In this document: piece after piece, positions 26,352-39,365 of the stretch
Layout: each line of letters opens with the position of its first letter
Numbering within the stretch: the first letter of the stretch is position 1
Source: Chamaea fasciata
Lineage: Eukaryota > Chordata > Aves > Passeriformes > Sylviidae
Direction of reading: 5' to 3'
Assembly (NCBI GenBank): GCA_029207755.1
Contig: JARCOQ010000003.1
Location: 88,307,994-88,371,993, forward strand
Length of the DNA stretch: 64,000 nucleotides
The notes under the pieces: generated by a model
Told to the model about the DNA's origin: nothing
Seen by the model: only the letters and a program-made list of their open reading frames with translations
Databases searched by the model: none
Translations under genes and position numbers: made by a program

Positions 26352-27183
26352 TGTGAATTGGGTTTTTGTAGCCAGATTTGGCATTGGGGATGGGGGCTAC
26401 AGGAGTGCCTTCTGTGAGAAGCTGCCTGAAGCTTCCTCAGTCTGTGACAGTCAATGTCAGACAGCTCCAAGAGACCCATTGCTGGCCAAGGCTGAGCCCA
26501 TCATGGCAGGGGTAGCACATCTGGAATAACATAGTTAAGAAGAGGAAGGAATTCACAGCACAGGAGAAAATTGCAACCAAAGATGAGACGAGTGAGAATA
26601 TGTGAGAGCAACAACTCTGCAGATCAGTGAAGGAGGGACGTGAAGTGGTCTGGGATCTGGGGCAGAGATTCCCCTGCAGGCCTTGACGTAGACCATGGTG
26701 AGGCAGCTGTGCTCCTGCAGCCCATGGAGGACCATAGTGGACCAGAGATCCACCTGCAGCCTGCGGAGGACCCCATGCCAGAGCAGAGGGATACCCAAAG
26801 GAATCTGTGATGCTGTGCTAAGCCCATGCCAAACCAGGCTCTTGGCAGGATCTGTGGCCTCATGGCGTGGGGAGCCACACTGTCAGGACTTGTGGTCCTG
26901 TGGTGGACCTACACTGGAGCAGTTAATGAGGAACCACAGCCTATAGGAAGGGCTAACATCGGAGAAGGGGCTAACATAGAAGTTTGGAGAGGACTGTCTC
27001 CCATGGGAGGGACCCCACAATGGAACAGGGGAAGTGTGAGGAGTCCTCCCCCTGAGAAAGAAGGAGCAGCAGAGACAAAATGTGGTGAAGTGACCCCAAT
27101 ACCCATTCCCCATCCTCCTGTGCAGCTGGGAGGGGGATGCAGAGAAATCTGGGTTGAATTTGAGGCCACATCACAATCCACCA
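26352..27183 (-). mobile_element. Solo LTR of an abundant passerine ERV family, minus strand, U3 partly deleted
   Basis: In reverse orientation this matches the same LTR family as the plus-strand copy at 38292-39365. Shared blocks include GCTACAGGAGTGCCTTCTGT (near 26396), GAGAATATGTGAGAG (near 26592), ATGGTGAGGCAGCTGTG (near 26695), the GGAGGACC/CCTGCAG tandem-like units (26700-26800), and GAGGAGTCCTCCCCCTGAG (near 27038). The outer end on the right reads CAATCCACCA, which agrees with the family's 5' terminus. However, the next 240 bp or so of U3 that the other copy carries are missing, so this copy has an internal deletion or belongs to a shorter subfamily. No retroviral internal sequence flanks it. 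No clear target-site duplication was seen (TCATT versus AGAGG). The eight or so open frames across it on both strands are shadows of the repeat. Confidence 0.82.
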
Positions 27184-29175
27184 AGAGGTAATTTATTTAT
27201 CAATTTACTAATCCCATCATGGAAGCAGCATAGCCCATAAGCAACAAACTATTGACTTTTGAATATGATTCATTTGACCAATACCAGCAAGGACTCTTGT
27301 CATAAAATTTTGCAGTCTGTGCTCATCTGCTTTTAAGGCTAAACTTTGACCATAATCTTGTGATGTGTAATTTGGGAATAATGTAACATAAGTTACAGTA
27401 ACTCAGCAAAATATGTCCCAGTGGGATTCTAAGCTAGGCCACCAAAAGTATTTATTTGTGTGAAACAGAATAAAAGAGGTTTATATCATCATATAGTAAA
27501 CATCTAAAATGGAATATAGGAAAAAAAGAAATCCTAAGTTACTTGTCAGCACTGACAATGCATAGTTGAGCAAATGTATTTCTAAGGCTGTAAATCTCCT
27601 CGCCTAGTATTTGACAGGTTTGTGAAGGGTAGTTAAAGACTAAGTCCATCTGAAAGCAAGGAGTTAAGTCAGAAGCATCGGACTTTTTGCACTCCAGCTT
27701 CTTTCAGCTTATGCAGCTCAAACAACTGATTTAGCCAGCAAACAGAAATTCTCTGACATGCAGTAACTGGTGCAATCATAATCCAACAGAAATAACAAAT
27801 CAATCATAAATTGTACCTGCATATATTTAGAAGATCTAGAAATGTATCATAAAGTATGTATGTATGAAAACCAATTTTAACCATAGTCTTGACATCAAAA
27901 ATTGTTTCTGTTTAACGTAGTATTCCAAGGTACAACCTTCTGAAACATGGAACCGAGAAAAGCTGTTGTCTTAGCTCTAGGCAATTATATGGAAACCAGG
28001 GTGTTACTAGAGCAAGGAAGAAAAATGCAGACCTTGCAAAATTCTTTTCTTTTATATATCCATATCTCAACCTGCTGCTCTTTAAGGACAGTGATGCTAA
28101 AGTTTAAGATCAGCTGCTTTTGCATGCCTTATATCATCTAAGTGAAGCTTGCAAACCTGGTTTCTGATTTGTATTGAAATGACCTTAAGAGAACAACAAA
28201 AGCAGTTGCACGCTTGCAATCGATTAAATGTGAAATACCAATTTCTGTTGCTGTTTCTTTCTTTGAAGGACAGTAGTTGTCCCTCTTTAATCTTTCATTA
28301 ATATAATAATCCTTCACTACAAAGATGTAACTTTTTAATTCGGATGAAGAAAAATGGCTTTTGATAAAAAAAGTTTTCTTACCTGGTTAATCAGAATGCA
28401 CTAAGTAGTGTCCTTAGTAACTCCTCAGCTTAACCATTATGGATCTTTTAATGTTGTAATGTCAATGTTGGCTTGTTTTATGAATCAGAGAAAATCAACA
28501 GCTCAGTGAAAATTAAAAATTCTGACTGGCTTCATGGTGGCACAGAAAAAAAGTCTGATTAGCTCTCACCATGATAAAATTAATTTGTACTCTGCAATTT
28601 CATCCAGCTACTGGTGCTAATTATGTATAAAAATAAAATCTGCTTTATTGCACAAAACCAATTTTTCAAGTCTATATTGCACATTTTATATAATTTTTTA
28701 TTTAGATGCATGCATGTGGACTTTGCCTTCTGATCTGAAATCAGTGCCAGCAACAGATTCCTCAAAACTCTGGCAAATTTTGCAAACCTCTTCTCTTGAA
28801 CAACTGTAGGATGGAAGAATGATACAGGGCACAGGTGTTCTGAATATTTCTGGGTTTTGCTGATCTGTTTTTCTGTGATTTTTTTTCCAGTCTTTCTGTT
28901 GGCATTGTGTGAAGTCTTTGTTCATCCCTTAATCAAAGAAGCAAGAAACTTGCTGTGTTAGGTAAGTGGGAAGAGAGAAGAACATGAGGTCACAAACCTC
29001 CAGGCAGATTGCAGAGTCAGACAGTCATTCAGGTTGCAGGGGAAAACAATTTATTCTCTGTGCTTACCTCTCATACTTCCCTTTTCTTTCTTAGTCATCT
29101 TTCATGGACCTCTAAGATATAGCCAAAGAAACTTCAATCACACATTGAATAAACAGAGTACTAGATGTTCTTTGG
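27184..29175. other. Unique AT-rich non-coding DNA
   Basis: No gene or repeat family was recognised. Confidence 0.5.
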
Positions 29176-29274
29176 GAAAAAAAAAAACAAAAAAAAACCC
29201 CAAAACAACAACAACAACAACAACAAACCAAAACCAAAACCAAAACCAAACAAACAAACCAAAACAGAAAAAAA
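29176..29274. repeat. A/C simple repeat: poly(A), (AAC)n, (AAAACC)n
   Basis: A-rich start (29177-29187) is followed by (AAC)n near 29204-29226 and AAACC/CAAA units to about 29266. The 81-codon open frame crossing it ends in a K/T/N/Q low-complexity string and is not a gene. Confidence 0.93.
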
Positions 29275-32200
29275 GATAATTACAGAGTTTCAGTTGGCTT
29301 TCATTCTGCTTGATGTGGAATTAGCATGAGTTACATGCTTATTGTTATTATTATTTATTGATTCAGGCAACTCCTGTAGAGTCAAAAGAAAATAGAGGGA
29401 AAGCAAACAATCCTAAATCTTGGTATATTATCCATCTATTGCTAAGGGAAATAAATCAATTCTTTAAATTTCACCAAAAGGAATAATTTTGCAACAAACC
29501 TGACCTATGGTATTACTATGTAACATATTGGATGTGGTTTTCAAATTTTGAAGTGTATATTTAATAAATATTTTCATGTTGTTACTTGTGTCAGCTACAA
29601 TAGAATTGGTATGTATGAGATAATTACATTTCTGGTTACAATGGATACTGTGCATGTCTCTTAAGATTTTTAAAAATAAACCCTTCAATTAAAATTGTCA
29701 GATTTCCAAAATAAATTTTTAAATGTATGTCTTATTTAAAAGGCATGGGCTTCTATCCAGTCATCGTTTTGATATGGAAATGAGTATAGAATTCGCACAG
29801 TGTTCCTGCATTAGAAACAGGACAGTATTGGAAGCATCCAGGTTTTTTTAATAGATGATAGAACTCCCTTCCAAATAGTTTATCATTTTTTCTACTGATA
29901 TAAATTCATGCAAGCATCGCTCCTTTTCAGGCAACAACAGGATTTTTTGCCATATTTCACACTAAATTGGTGCTGAGATTTCAGAAATATTTGGGTAGTT
30001 TCCATTAGTTCTGTTGTCACTAAGGGACTGAAAAGTAAGCCACATGCTTCTTTTGAGACACTGTGTTTTATTAAAACAGCTCTGTTAGCTGATGGATGTG
30101 GAAGCCACAGCCATCTCTGACAAGATATTACATTTTGGAGCTCTGGTCTATTGCTGTGGTTATTCTGAAAACTAGTATGAGTATTTAATAACAATAATGA
30201 CACTGGGGCTGGTAGGTGAATGCAGCAAATACTCCACCTTCTTCTGTGCCTGACTATCTTCATTAAATAATTGGATCGTTAATTTACATTTCAACTGCTA
30301 AGTGAAAAAGTACTTTTTAAATTGGCACAGAAGCACTAAACCCATGATACTATCCTATCAAGGAACTCGGTGCAAGCAGTATGACAGATTTTTTTCTTTC
30401 TGCTTTCACAGAAATTACATTGAAAGGCAAAACATATTTGTAGAACATCACTCATGTATTAACTATGAGAGTCTGACCATGACAAATGATGCGCTGCATG
30501 CAACATCCACGCTGAATAAGTGTTAGTGTTTCTAGCTCTTTAAACACCAATTTTTCGATTCTTAAGTGTTAGGTTTCTAGCAAAGTGCAGGAAAGTCATG
30601 TTGCTTTGAAAAGCCAAGTCCTTTATGCCATCACTAGTCTCACTGTTTCAGCAGAAATTTTATAATACTTGCGCCAAATTTTGAACATAATGCTGTAAAT
30701 TCCTCTAAGTGTCACACCACTGAAATAAACAACCAAACATAAACAATAAGAAGCTCAGTCAATCTGCTGCAAAAAATAAAATCTGTATGCTTGCACACTG
30801 GTGTGAATTGGTGCATTTCCTAAGATATGGAAGAAAAAAATAGTGAACATGCAAAATTTTACGTAGTAGGATGGCACAGTGCAAATGCCTGAAAGAATGA
30901 AAGGCAAATATCTGTTTGTTCTGATCTCCTAGGGCCGTGGCACTTTTTAGCAGGTGGTGCTATATGAATATATTTAGCATTGCTGTTTGTTACTGCATTA
31001 ATATTTCCACTACAGTACTTTGTCCCATAACAACAGGAAAATTCAGCACATGTACAAGAATGAATAAGAAAATGGAATCTCTTATTTGACTGTTGTAATG
31101 GCAGGAATAGACATTAATTGGACAAGGTTGTGGTATAACAGAGAATCCTGAGGTGGCTGGTACAAGAGGGCCATACCTGCAATACTAAGCTAAAGTGTAT
31201 TTGCAGAATGTCACCCAAAATATCCAGAAGAATAACCATGGACATTAGAGTAATTGCTTCCCTGCAAATATATTGGGATATAAGTTTTGAGGTTTTGGGA
31301 ACCAGATATAGCTATAGCTACACTGGGAGCTGTATTCTAAAAGCCTATAAAGGCAGAGTATTCTGCTGCTAGGATGTTAAATCGATAAAAACATTAATTT
31401 TTATCTACAGTTGATCTAAACTTGCAACAAAGTGATGTACACAGTCTTCTGAAACTTTTTCTTTTCTTGTATACTTCCGTATGCAAATTAGTCTAAATTA
31501 AGTAGTTTGACCTTTGTTAAGGATTTCTTCTACAGTATTTATTAAAATACTGCTTACAAAAAATTACAGACTCAAATATTTTGGATGGATTGGTGTACTT
31601 GCTTCAAAATTATCATGCTAATGGCATCTTGCAATTAATTATCTGAAATTATCTTTCAAGAACTGATTGAAATTCAGGAAAATAATTTCAGGATAGCACA
31701 TCTAAACAGAAATAATTAATTATGCACATTCATGATGGGTGCCAACAGGTTCTTAAGTCGTTCATGCTGCAAATGAAGCAATCCTCATTGCATTTCCATG
31801 TAACCCATAGGATGTGTGAAACGAACTCTTTGTGCTGTTGATAAGGCCTTAACTATATTGCAAATTAACATGTATATAAAAGTAACAGGGAATTTGAGAT
31901 TGCTTTGACTGCATTGTTCAAAAGTCTGACAAATCTAAACCAATTTTAAAACCAAACTTTACTAAATTGTAGTTCATTAACAATACTAGGAGTTTATTAA
32001 TTTATTAAATTATTAGTAGTAATATTAGCTATCATTAGCAGTTAATTAACTTATGTTATTGCTACTCATCTCTACCTATATAAAAGTGTTAATCCTTAAC
32101 ACCTATATCACATGTGAGCTGCAAGTGTAGAGCACTGGGGTGCTGATGCTGCATATTTAGCAGTGGTAGGCCATGGATCTGGGGGCGGGGTTCTTGGTCT

Positions 32201-32676
32201 CCAGGCTTGTTTGCAGAGTCTGTTCCTTTTATTTCTATTCGTTGTTTTGCAAAATTCACTGCTTGGGTCACTGCATAAACGTTTACCAATTCCTATTATT
32301 TAAACTGCACAGATCTCTCTTTGATGGGTTAGTGGTCAATTTTCTCACACTCTTCAGTAAAATGCCCATATTTTATGGTTAGCACAATGACACTAAATGT
32401 TTACATTATTTTATTACATGTAGATTTCAATTCAAGACAAGCATTCATTGTATCCTAATGATTTTTTTTTTTTAATTTACATCATAAGCCTTTTCTTTGA
32501 TCACAGCCAGAAATATCTGTCTGGTTTAGGGCATGAAATTTAAAAAGAGAAGTGGCTATAGCACAAAAAATCCAGAAAAGAACAGTGAAAATGATTGGAG
32601 ACTTAGGAAACTTGGTTTATGAAAATACCTGGGCAAAACTGGGATTGTTTAGCCTATGATTTTATCTTTTTTCCTT
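29275..32676. other. Unique AT-rich non-coding DNA
   Basis: No gene or repeat family was recognised. A 123-codon minus-strand open frame at 29892-30263 has no domain and is about as long as the longest frame expected by chance in this much AT-rich DNA. Confidence 0.45.
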
Positions 32677-33166
32677 TGCACAGGGTTGCAATGGGACATG
32701 AAATAAAGATGCTTGACTCCAGACAGAAGGCAGTAGAAATCAGAAGGCTTGATTTACAATTCATTCAGCCCTTTTATAACATGCTGCATTAAAAAGACAC
32801 GTTATTGGTCCATAGGGCTGACGCCTCTCCCATTGGCTAAGTAACAGAAATGGCAAACAACACCTGTTGTTATGGGAAAGGAATATTGTTTACACAAGGT
32901 TGTTTTGGGAAAAAGAAAGCTGTTGAAAAGTTTCCCTTGAGAAGAGCTAGCTCTTCTCAAGCTCAGAAAATATCAAGTCCACAGTACAGCCTCTCTGAGG
33001 GTTATGAAGCACGGACAGAGTACTTGCTAGCACCAAGCCTTGCACTGCGGCACCTTGATGCCATAGGTACTGCTGCAGAAAGTACCCTTTACGGGATTTA
33101 TAGCAGGCACAAACTTTATAGGCTAAAGTCTATTTGTTATGTAAACACACAGATGTGTGTGTGACA
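32677..33166 (-). mobile_element. Probable endogenous retrovirus LTR, minus strand
   Basis: Read on the minus strand, the stretch starts TGTCACACAC (complement ending 33166) and ends CA (complement TG at 32677). It holds two CCAAT boxes (complements at 32832-32836 and 32804-32808) and a TATAAAAG box (complement at 32771-32778) about 26 bp downstream of the second. The order and spacing are those of an ERV U3 promoter with a short R-U5. The ends are my best guess. The flanking 6-mers TTCCTT and GCTGGG do not match, so a target-site duplication is not supported. The 104-codon plus-strand open frame at 32850-33164 lies wholly inside it and is probably spurious. Confidence 0.55.
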
Positions 33167-34494
33167 GCTGGGCCAGAGGATGAAATTGTGAAAGTTACGA
33201 GAAGGTCGGAAAATCCTGAAATCCCAGCTACTTTGAGATTTCCCTTGTGGTTTGACTGATACCACTATAACCATGTGCTTGAACTCACCTTTCTGTGGTG
33301 AAGCTGACACAAACATTGAAAAATAGAAGCTGAAAATAGGTCTTCTGTGAAAAAAATAATTTTCAGTAAACAAGTTACAAAACTCTTGTTTTTCTTTCAC
33401 AGTAGCCTTCAGTATGACTATTGCTGACTTGTTCTCTTGCTTGGAGGAGTAGAGATGTGTCCAGAGACTCTCAGCAGAATGAAGGCCACACAGGAGATAT
33501 TAACAAGACTTATGGCCTTTAAGCTTATGGCTATTTATTTTATATCTTCTCATGTATAAAAAACGAGTATTCTCATCTTGTTAATATCATCTTAAGAATA
33601 AACGACTTGCTCTGTTCTTGCCTGGTAATATAGTGTAGTTATAAGCCTCTGCTGTGTTCTTTGCATGCAGACACCTGGCATGATGGGGTTTTGCTCAAAA
33701 AACCCACAAGCAAAATAAGCATTAGAATTTGCAAATTTTCTATCAATTAGAAGGATGCATTAAGTGTCTGGGCTGAAGAAGCTTCATCACTGGCGTATAT
33801 GACCCTGGATTTTCTAGATACCTGTAAGGGCAGGGGAAGAAACCTCTTCCTAGCACAAAAATCTACATCATTGTTCATTATAAGCAAGTGTTTCTATGTC
33901 TGTCTCCTTACAATTCTATCTTTATAATCCACAGTGCTTCAGTGAGACTTCCATGCTCTTATGTGAGGATAAAATGTGATTTATAATGTTTAAGCTATGA
34001 TAGAAATTAGTTTTGGTGATAGCTTTTTTTTTCCTTTCTTTCTTCTGCAGGAAGTGGCTGAGTTGTTTTCTAAAGAAGACAATTTGAGAGTATTGTCTTT
34101 CTGTATATCACCTGGCCAGCTTTTGTGGAAAATTTAAAAACTTTTTTAACATGCCACTAAATCATATGAGCCTTCTCCTTTTGGAAATGTGTCCTATCCC
34201 AAAGATACCCTGGAGCTGATAGATTATAGTCTTCTATAGACCTAATATTATTTTTCAAGAGATTGAAATAAAAAAGCCATTTATAATCTATCCTCATACA
34301 GGATAGATGCAGGATCCTCATGTAGGATAAGCGCATTAGATAGGAAAGGCTACATTTTGGCCTGTAAATTTTGTCTGTTAGAGACAACTTACAGACCCTT
34401 GTTGGGTGTATATGAATGCCAGCAGCTGTTGGACTGCCCTGTACTCTACATCTACCAAAGCAATATGGAGCAGTGAGAATTTTTTTAGTTTTAA
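33167..34494. other. Unique AT-rich non-coding DNA
   Basis: No gene or repeat family was recognised. A tract TTTTTTTTTCCTTTCTTTC with a following CTGCAG at 34025-34051 looks like a 3' splice site but no reading frame downstream is convincing. Confidence 0.45.
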
Positions 34495-34630
34495 TCATAG
34501 AATCATTGAACGGTTTGGATTGGAAGGGTCTTTAAGGATCATCTACTTCCAAGCCCCCTGCAATGGATAGGGATACCTTCCACCAGACCATGTTGCTCAA
34601 AGCTCCATCCTGCCTGGCTTTGAATATATT
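34495..34630 (-). mobile_element. CR1 LINE 3'-end scrap, minus strand
   Basis: Plus-strand reading gives the reverse complement of a CR1 tail: TCATAGAATCATTGAACGG, TTGGAAGGGTCTTTAAGGATCATC, CAAGCCCCCTGCAATGG, and CCATCCTGCCTGGCTTTGAA. The octamer-derived end ATAGAATCA is kept. It is 5' truncated after about 135 bp. Confidence 0.92.
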
Positions 34631-37600
34631 TACACAATTTGCAACATTGATCTGAAGTTTTCATCTCAGAAATCATTGTAGTGGATGGAAATGCAACTGT
34701 CAAAATAATGAAACCTGTGTAACTAATACATATAGTCTGACCTTGCTTTCCAAGACAGGGCTTTGAAAGCTTTTGCTATGTAAGAATATGCAAAAAAGAT
34801 ATGTCACCTATTAGGAATATAAATATTTTTCATTCTTCCACTCTGTGCCAGAAAATCTGACACTAAGAGGTGAAATACTGCTATTGCTTGAAAAGCAATT
34901 ATCCTATATTCATTTTAAATATGAACATTTCTGCAGATTTTGTTCCTTTGTCCATTGTGGCTTTCTTTCTCTGTCTGTTATCTGTTGCTGATTTTTCCCC
35001 TTATATCCATCAGTGGATTTCATCTCAGCAATATTGCAACTTTTTCTTATCATCAACCTCAAGTGAGCAGAGGAGATTATTTTATTTGTTTGTTTTTCCA
35101 TTGTGGTTATTTTTTATCCTATGTTTTTAAAATTATTTTTAAGAAAGACTCGTGTTTAAAAGCAAGTTGTACATGAAGTGTACTAAGTTAATTTTCAGAT
35201 ACTATTTTATGTCCTCTCTTGGCAGTAAAAGTCAATTCTGAATTGCTTTAGCAAGAACTATAAAAATGTAAATTGCTAAGATCTGATTTGGTCTTATTGT
35301 CTGAGCTGAGTTCTATCAGCTAAATCTAGAATATATAGATGCTCAAGCTTATTAATTCAGAATAATTTACATATTCAGAAGGATACTGTTGTAGTCTCTT
35401 CTCAGTTAATATAATATGAGTGAGAAAAAGCTCGAGAGGACATCTCAATAAGGTTCTGAATTTGAAAATTTTGCCTTCATTGAAAATTTAGAATTCCTTT
35501 AGAATTATATCAGCTTGTAGTGTCTCATTCTCTTTTTTTTATTTTTTGAAAGGGGGTTCAAATAATGAAATACATTATTTCATTTCGTATGAGTTGCAAT
35601 TTTGGAAAAACATTATATAAAGAAACTTAAAGCTATTGGTTTCTCTTTGATCCTTAATGATCCAGATAAAATGTAATAAAATTTTCCAGTCATTTCTCTG
35701 TGATGTCACAAGGCAAAGGTATATGTATACCAAAAGTAATACTCTGTATTTTTGCAGGAATTTTGAAAAATTATTCCAGTTTATGCTGCAATATAGCAAA
35801 GCAAAGAAAACTATGCATTTTTCTCCATATTAACTGTTTGATATTAGATCCTGATCCAGCCAGTCACATGTGTACTCTGCACATGAATAACCTTCAGAAA
35901 AAGGGATTTGCAAGAACATGTAAAGAAGATAAGAACATTCCTATATTTCACATATTGTATATAGTAGTTGTGCAAGTAGTGATATTTACTTCATAAGTGG
36001 ACATTCTTTTAATTTTAATAGGCTACTTAAACCCTGTCGATTTTTCAGTAGAAGCAGCTTGTCTTGTCAGTAATAATCTGATTGATTTCAACATGAGAAG
36101 ATAGACTCTGCAAAAAGCTCAAGATGTTAGACAAATTTCATGGTCCAATAAATATAAATTTGACAGATGGAACTTGCTTGCATGGGATCTTTTCAATCTT
36201 ATGATTCAAAATAGACCAGACATTTGTGTAGATGTTATCTTCAGATCAGCTACCTAGAATGGAATTGACAGACACAGTGAAATCCCTTAAACTGTTTACC
36301 AGCTGCAGTCAATCACACAGTTTTGGTATCCTTGGATATTTGTGGGCAGTACAGCCAGCAGGCAGAACTGTGTGGAGCTGGTCTAGTACCAGCCAGCTCA
36401 CAAGTCGCATCAAATGATTCCAGTATCAGGCTCACGGCTGTGGCAGAGCTGCCCCACATCTTTCAGAGATATCACTTCTCAAGGCTTTGAAGATAATGAA
36501 CACATTAGACCTCTAGGCATTCTCAAGAGGAGAGAAACAGATTGGAAGTAGGCAAAATGTACTTCCACTTAAACCATTTGGTGATTTTTCCACTCTTTTC
36601 TTCAGGTAAACTTAACTTTCACCATAATAGTTGTTCAGTGAACTTCAAATGAAGTGAATGACTGCAGATCTGACAGGTATGACAAAGTTGCAGTTTAAAT
36701 CTAAATTCTGTGATTGCTGCTGCAGTTTTAAAATTTTTGCGTAAGAAGAGAATAAATGATGTGACTTTGTCTGAGGAAATGTGTTGCCAGTGTACAAAGA
36801 GGCACAAAATTTAAGCTAAGCCATCCGTACTTAAGTTATTAAACAAATAAGAGAGACGTGAAGTCTAGTAAAACCATGGACATTTAGATTTGACAAGATT
36901 TAGAAAAATACTTGTAAAACACTGTAGAATGAGTAACTCTAATGTTATTGACATAATTTATCATTCTCATATTAACATTGAAGAGAATTCTGGCTAATAC
37001 ACCCTGAAATTTTTCAAGAAAGCAAATATAATCTCTTCCAGATTGGCACTGAAACTGCACAAACAAATCACACTTAAAAAAGCAGGGATTTACATTAAAA
37101 CATCCAGCAAACTTACATAAAATTTTAATTACTTTAAGAAGGGATAATATAATATTTATTTTTATAAGGCCAACTTCAAATAATTAAATATTCTTTCTCT
37201 TAATTCACATTTATACCATTTAGACATTTTATCATCTCTCTAATATGTCGTAAAGCTAGCTGTTGACTGCTCAGAAAATTGATATAGCAGTAGCAAGAAG
37301 CCAATAGTGACAATGTATAGAGTTTCTTTTATATATTGCACCCCCACTCTGTGGGTATGTCATCATTTCTACAGATCTGTGAGCTGGTATCAGGTAACAT
37401 ATTTTGTTCTGTAAATTGCACCAAAGGAGTCTTTTGTTGTGCCCTCAAATTTTTTTCTACAGGGAAGCAAGCAATCACAGACTCTGTCAGGATCACAGAA
37501 AAACTTTGGCACCCCACAAGTCATTTAGGAAACTGCATATAATCAGCAATAAGATGGCAGCAGGTACTTTAACTCGACCACGCTTATTCACACAAAGAGC

Positions 37601-38291
37601 CAGCATTTGTGACTCTGATGGAAAAAACCACACTTGGAACAACAGTGTTTAGGTAGAGCAACATTCTTTGCTACTAGAGTTTATGATATCTTGGTTATAT
37701 CTCATTCTGACACTTTAATTAGAAACTTAGACTTAATGTTTTTATCCTTTCTATTCTGTGATGAATGCAAGCAGTAGTTTAGTTGAGATTTCTAAACATA
37801 TTCAGATACTTCGAGATGCAGACAAAACTGTAGTAGGATTTACAAGATCTCATGGAAACTAATTAGGAATTTAATGGCCAGGTGCTTCTGAAATTCTAAT
37901 TGGGTGGATATTTAAATTTTTAACAGCTCTTTTCAAATAAAAATCTGAGCAATATAGGCTCTAGAATAAAAATAAGGATATTTATTCATTCTTTTAAATT
38001 AAATTTCAAGTTTAATATCACTAGAAAATTTATTTATTTTGTTGTTTATGTCTCTGATTCAGATTGCTTTGCTCTTTATGTAGCAGTGCAGTGAGAATCT
38101 CCACATGTATTAATGCAATTCAGCGCAATTCATTTTTCATAGTGGCTTTTATATCATATACTCTAAAACCATCCATTTTTTGTGTGACAGACCTTATGAC
38201 AGTGAACAATGAACAATTGAACAACAGTAAAGAAAATATGTTTTATTTTCAAAGTAGATAATTTGTGACATCTTGGGAGGAAAAATGTAGT
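34631..38291. other. Unique AT-rich non-coding DNA
   Basis: No gene or repeat family was recognised. A less AT-rich patch at about 36270-36470 gives short open frames with no domain. Confidence 0.45.
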
Positions 38292-39365
38292 TGTGGTGGA
38301 TTGACGCTGGCTGGGTGCCAGGTACCCACCAAAGTTGGTCTATCCTCCTCAGCTGGAGAGGAAAGAGAAAATGTAACCCAAGACTCATGGGTTGAGATCA
38401 GAGCAGGGAGGGATCACTCACCAGTTACGTCATGGGCAAAACAAGCTTGATTTGGGGAAATTATTTTCATTTATGAACAATCAATGAGAGAACAATAATG
38501 AAAAAAACCCCCAAGTCTTAAAAACACTTTCCCCCTATCCATCCCTTTTTTGCAGCCTCAAGTGTATTCTGTAATTCTCTACCACCTCCCAGTACAGCAG
38601 CACAGGCTGATGAGCTGTGGCTATTTCATCACCTGTTATCTCTGCCACTCCTTCCTCCTCAGGGAAAGGACTCCTCACACTCTTCCTCTGCTCAAGAGTG
38701 GAGTCCCTCCCATGGGAGACAGCACTCCATGAACTTCTACAAAGTATGTCCTTCCCACAAGCTGCAGTTCTTCCTGAACTGCTCCTGCATAATTCCTTCC
38801 ATGGTGTGCAGTTCTTCAGGAACAGCCTGCTCCAGCATGGATCTCCTATAGGGTCACAAATCCTGCCAGCAAACCTGCTCCAGAGTGGGCTCCTCTCCAT
38901 GGGGCCACAGGTCCTGCCAGGAGCCTGTTCCAGTGCACGCCTTCCATGGGATCACAGCCTCCTTTGGGCACCCACTTGCTGCACCAGAGACCTCCATGGG
39001 CTGCAGGTGCACAGCTGCCTCACCATGGGCATCCCCCACGGGCTGCAGCGAATCCCTGTTCCTGCACCTGGAGCACCTTCTCCCCCTGCTTCTTTACTGA
39101 CCTTCGTGCCTGCAGAGTTGTTCCTCCCACATAGTCTCACCCTTCTCTGCATTGGCTGCAATTGCTTCTGCACTGTAACTTTTTCCCTTGCTTGTGTTAT
39201 CCCAGAGGTTCCCCACTGTCACTGCTGGGCTCCTCCATGGCGAGTGGGGGTCAGTCTTGGAGCCAGCTGGCATTGGCTCTGCTGGATGTGGGAAGCTTCT
39301 GGCAGCTTCTAATAGAAGACATCCTGATGACCATTCCAATGCCAAAACCTCGCCACAAATTAACA
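38292..39365 (+). mobile_element. Long solo LTR of an abundant passerine ERV family, plus strand
   Basis: About 1,070 bp, starting TGTGGTGGATTGACGCTGG at 38292 and ending near CCACAAATTAACA at 39365. Recognisable blocks in order are GGTGCCAGGTACCCACCAAA (near 38313), GACTCATGGGTTGAGATC (near 38382), CACTCACCAGTTACGTCATG (near 38415), and CTTAAAAACACTTTCCCCC (near 38517). Then comes CTCAGGGAAAGGACTCCTCAC near 38658. A series of imperfect units of about 50 bp (CTGCTCC...GGGCTGCAG type) fills 38740-39060. AGAGTTGTTCCTCCCAC lies near 39113, and GGAGCCAGCTGGCATTGG near 39258. No internal retroviral sequence lies beside it, so it is a solo LTR. No clear target-site duplication was found (GTAGT versus CTACC). 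The 231-codon open frame and several others inside it have no retroviral domain and come from the GC-richer LTR sequence. Confidence 0.87.
38740..39060 (+). repeat. Imperfect internal repeats within the LTR
   Basis: Units containing TGCTCCAG..., an ATGGG/GGGCTGCAG core and CTTCCATGG recur about every 40 to 60 bp. The minus-strand copy at 26352-27183 shows a similar array, so the array is a property of the family. Confidence 0.6.

Noticed and set aside
26553..27191. Several overlapping open frames of 70 to 121 codons
   Set aside because: All lie inside the minus-strand solo LTR and occur in conflicting frames.
38740..39060. CRISPR-like or satellite array
   Set aside because: The repeated units are imperfect, have no constant spacers and belong to the LTR family structure.
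38617..39312. A 231-codon plus-strand open frame
   Set aside because: It lies wholly inside an LTR, has no retroviral or cellular domain, and follows the GC-rich LTR repeat units.
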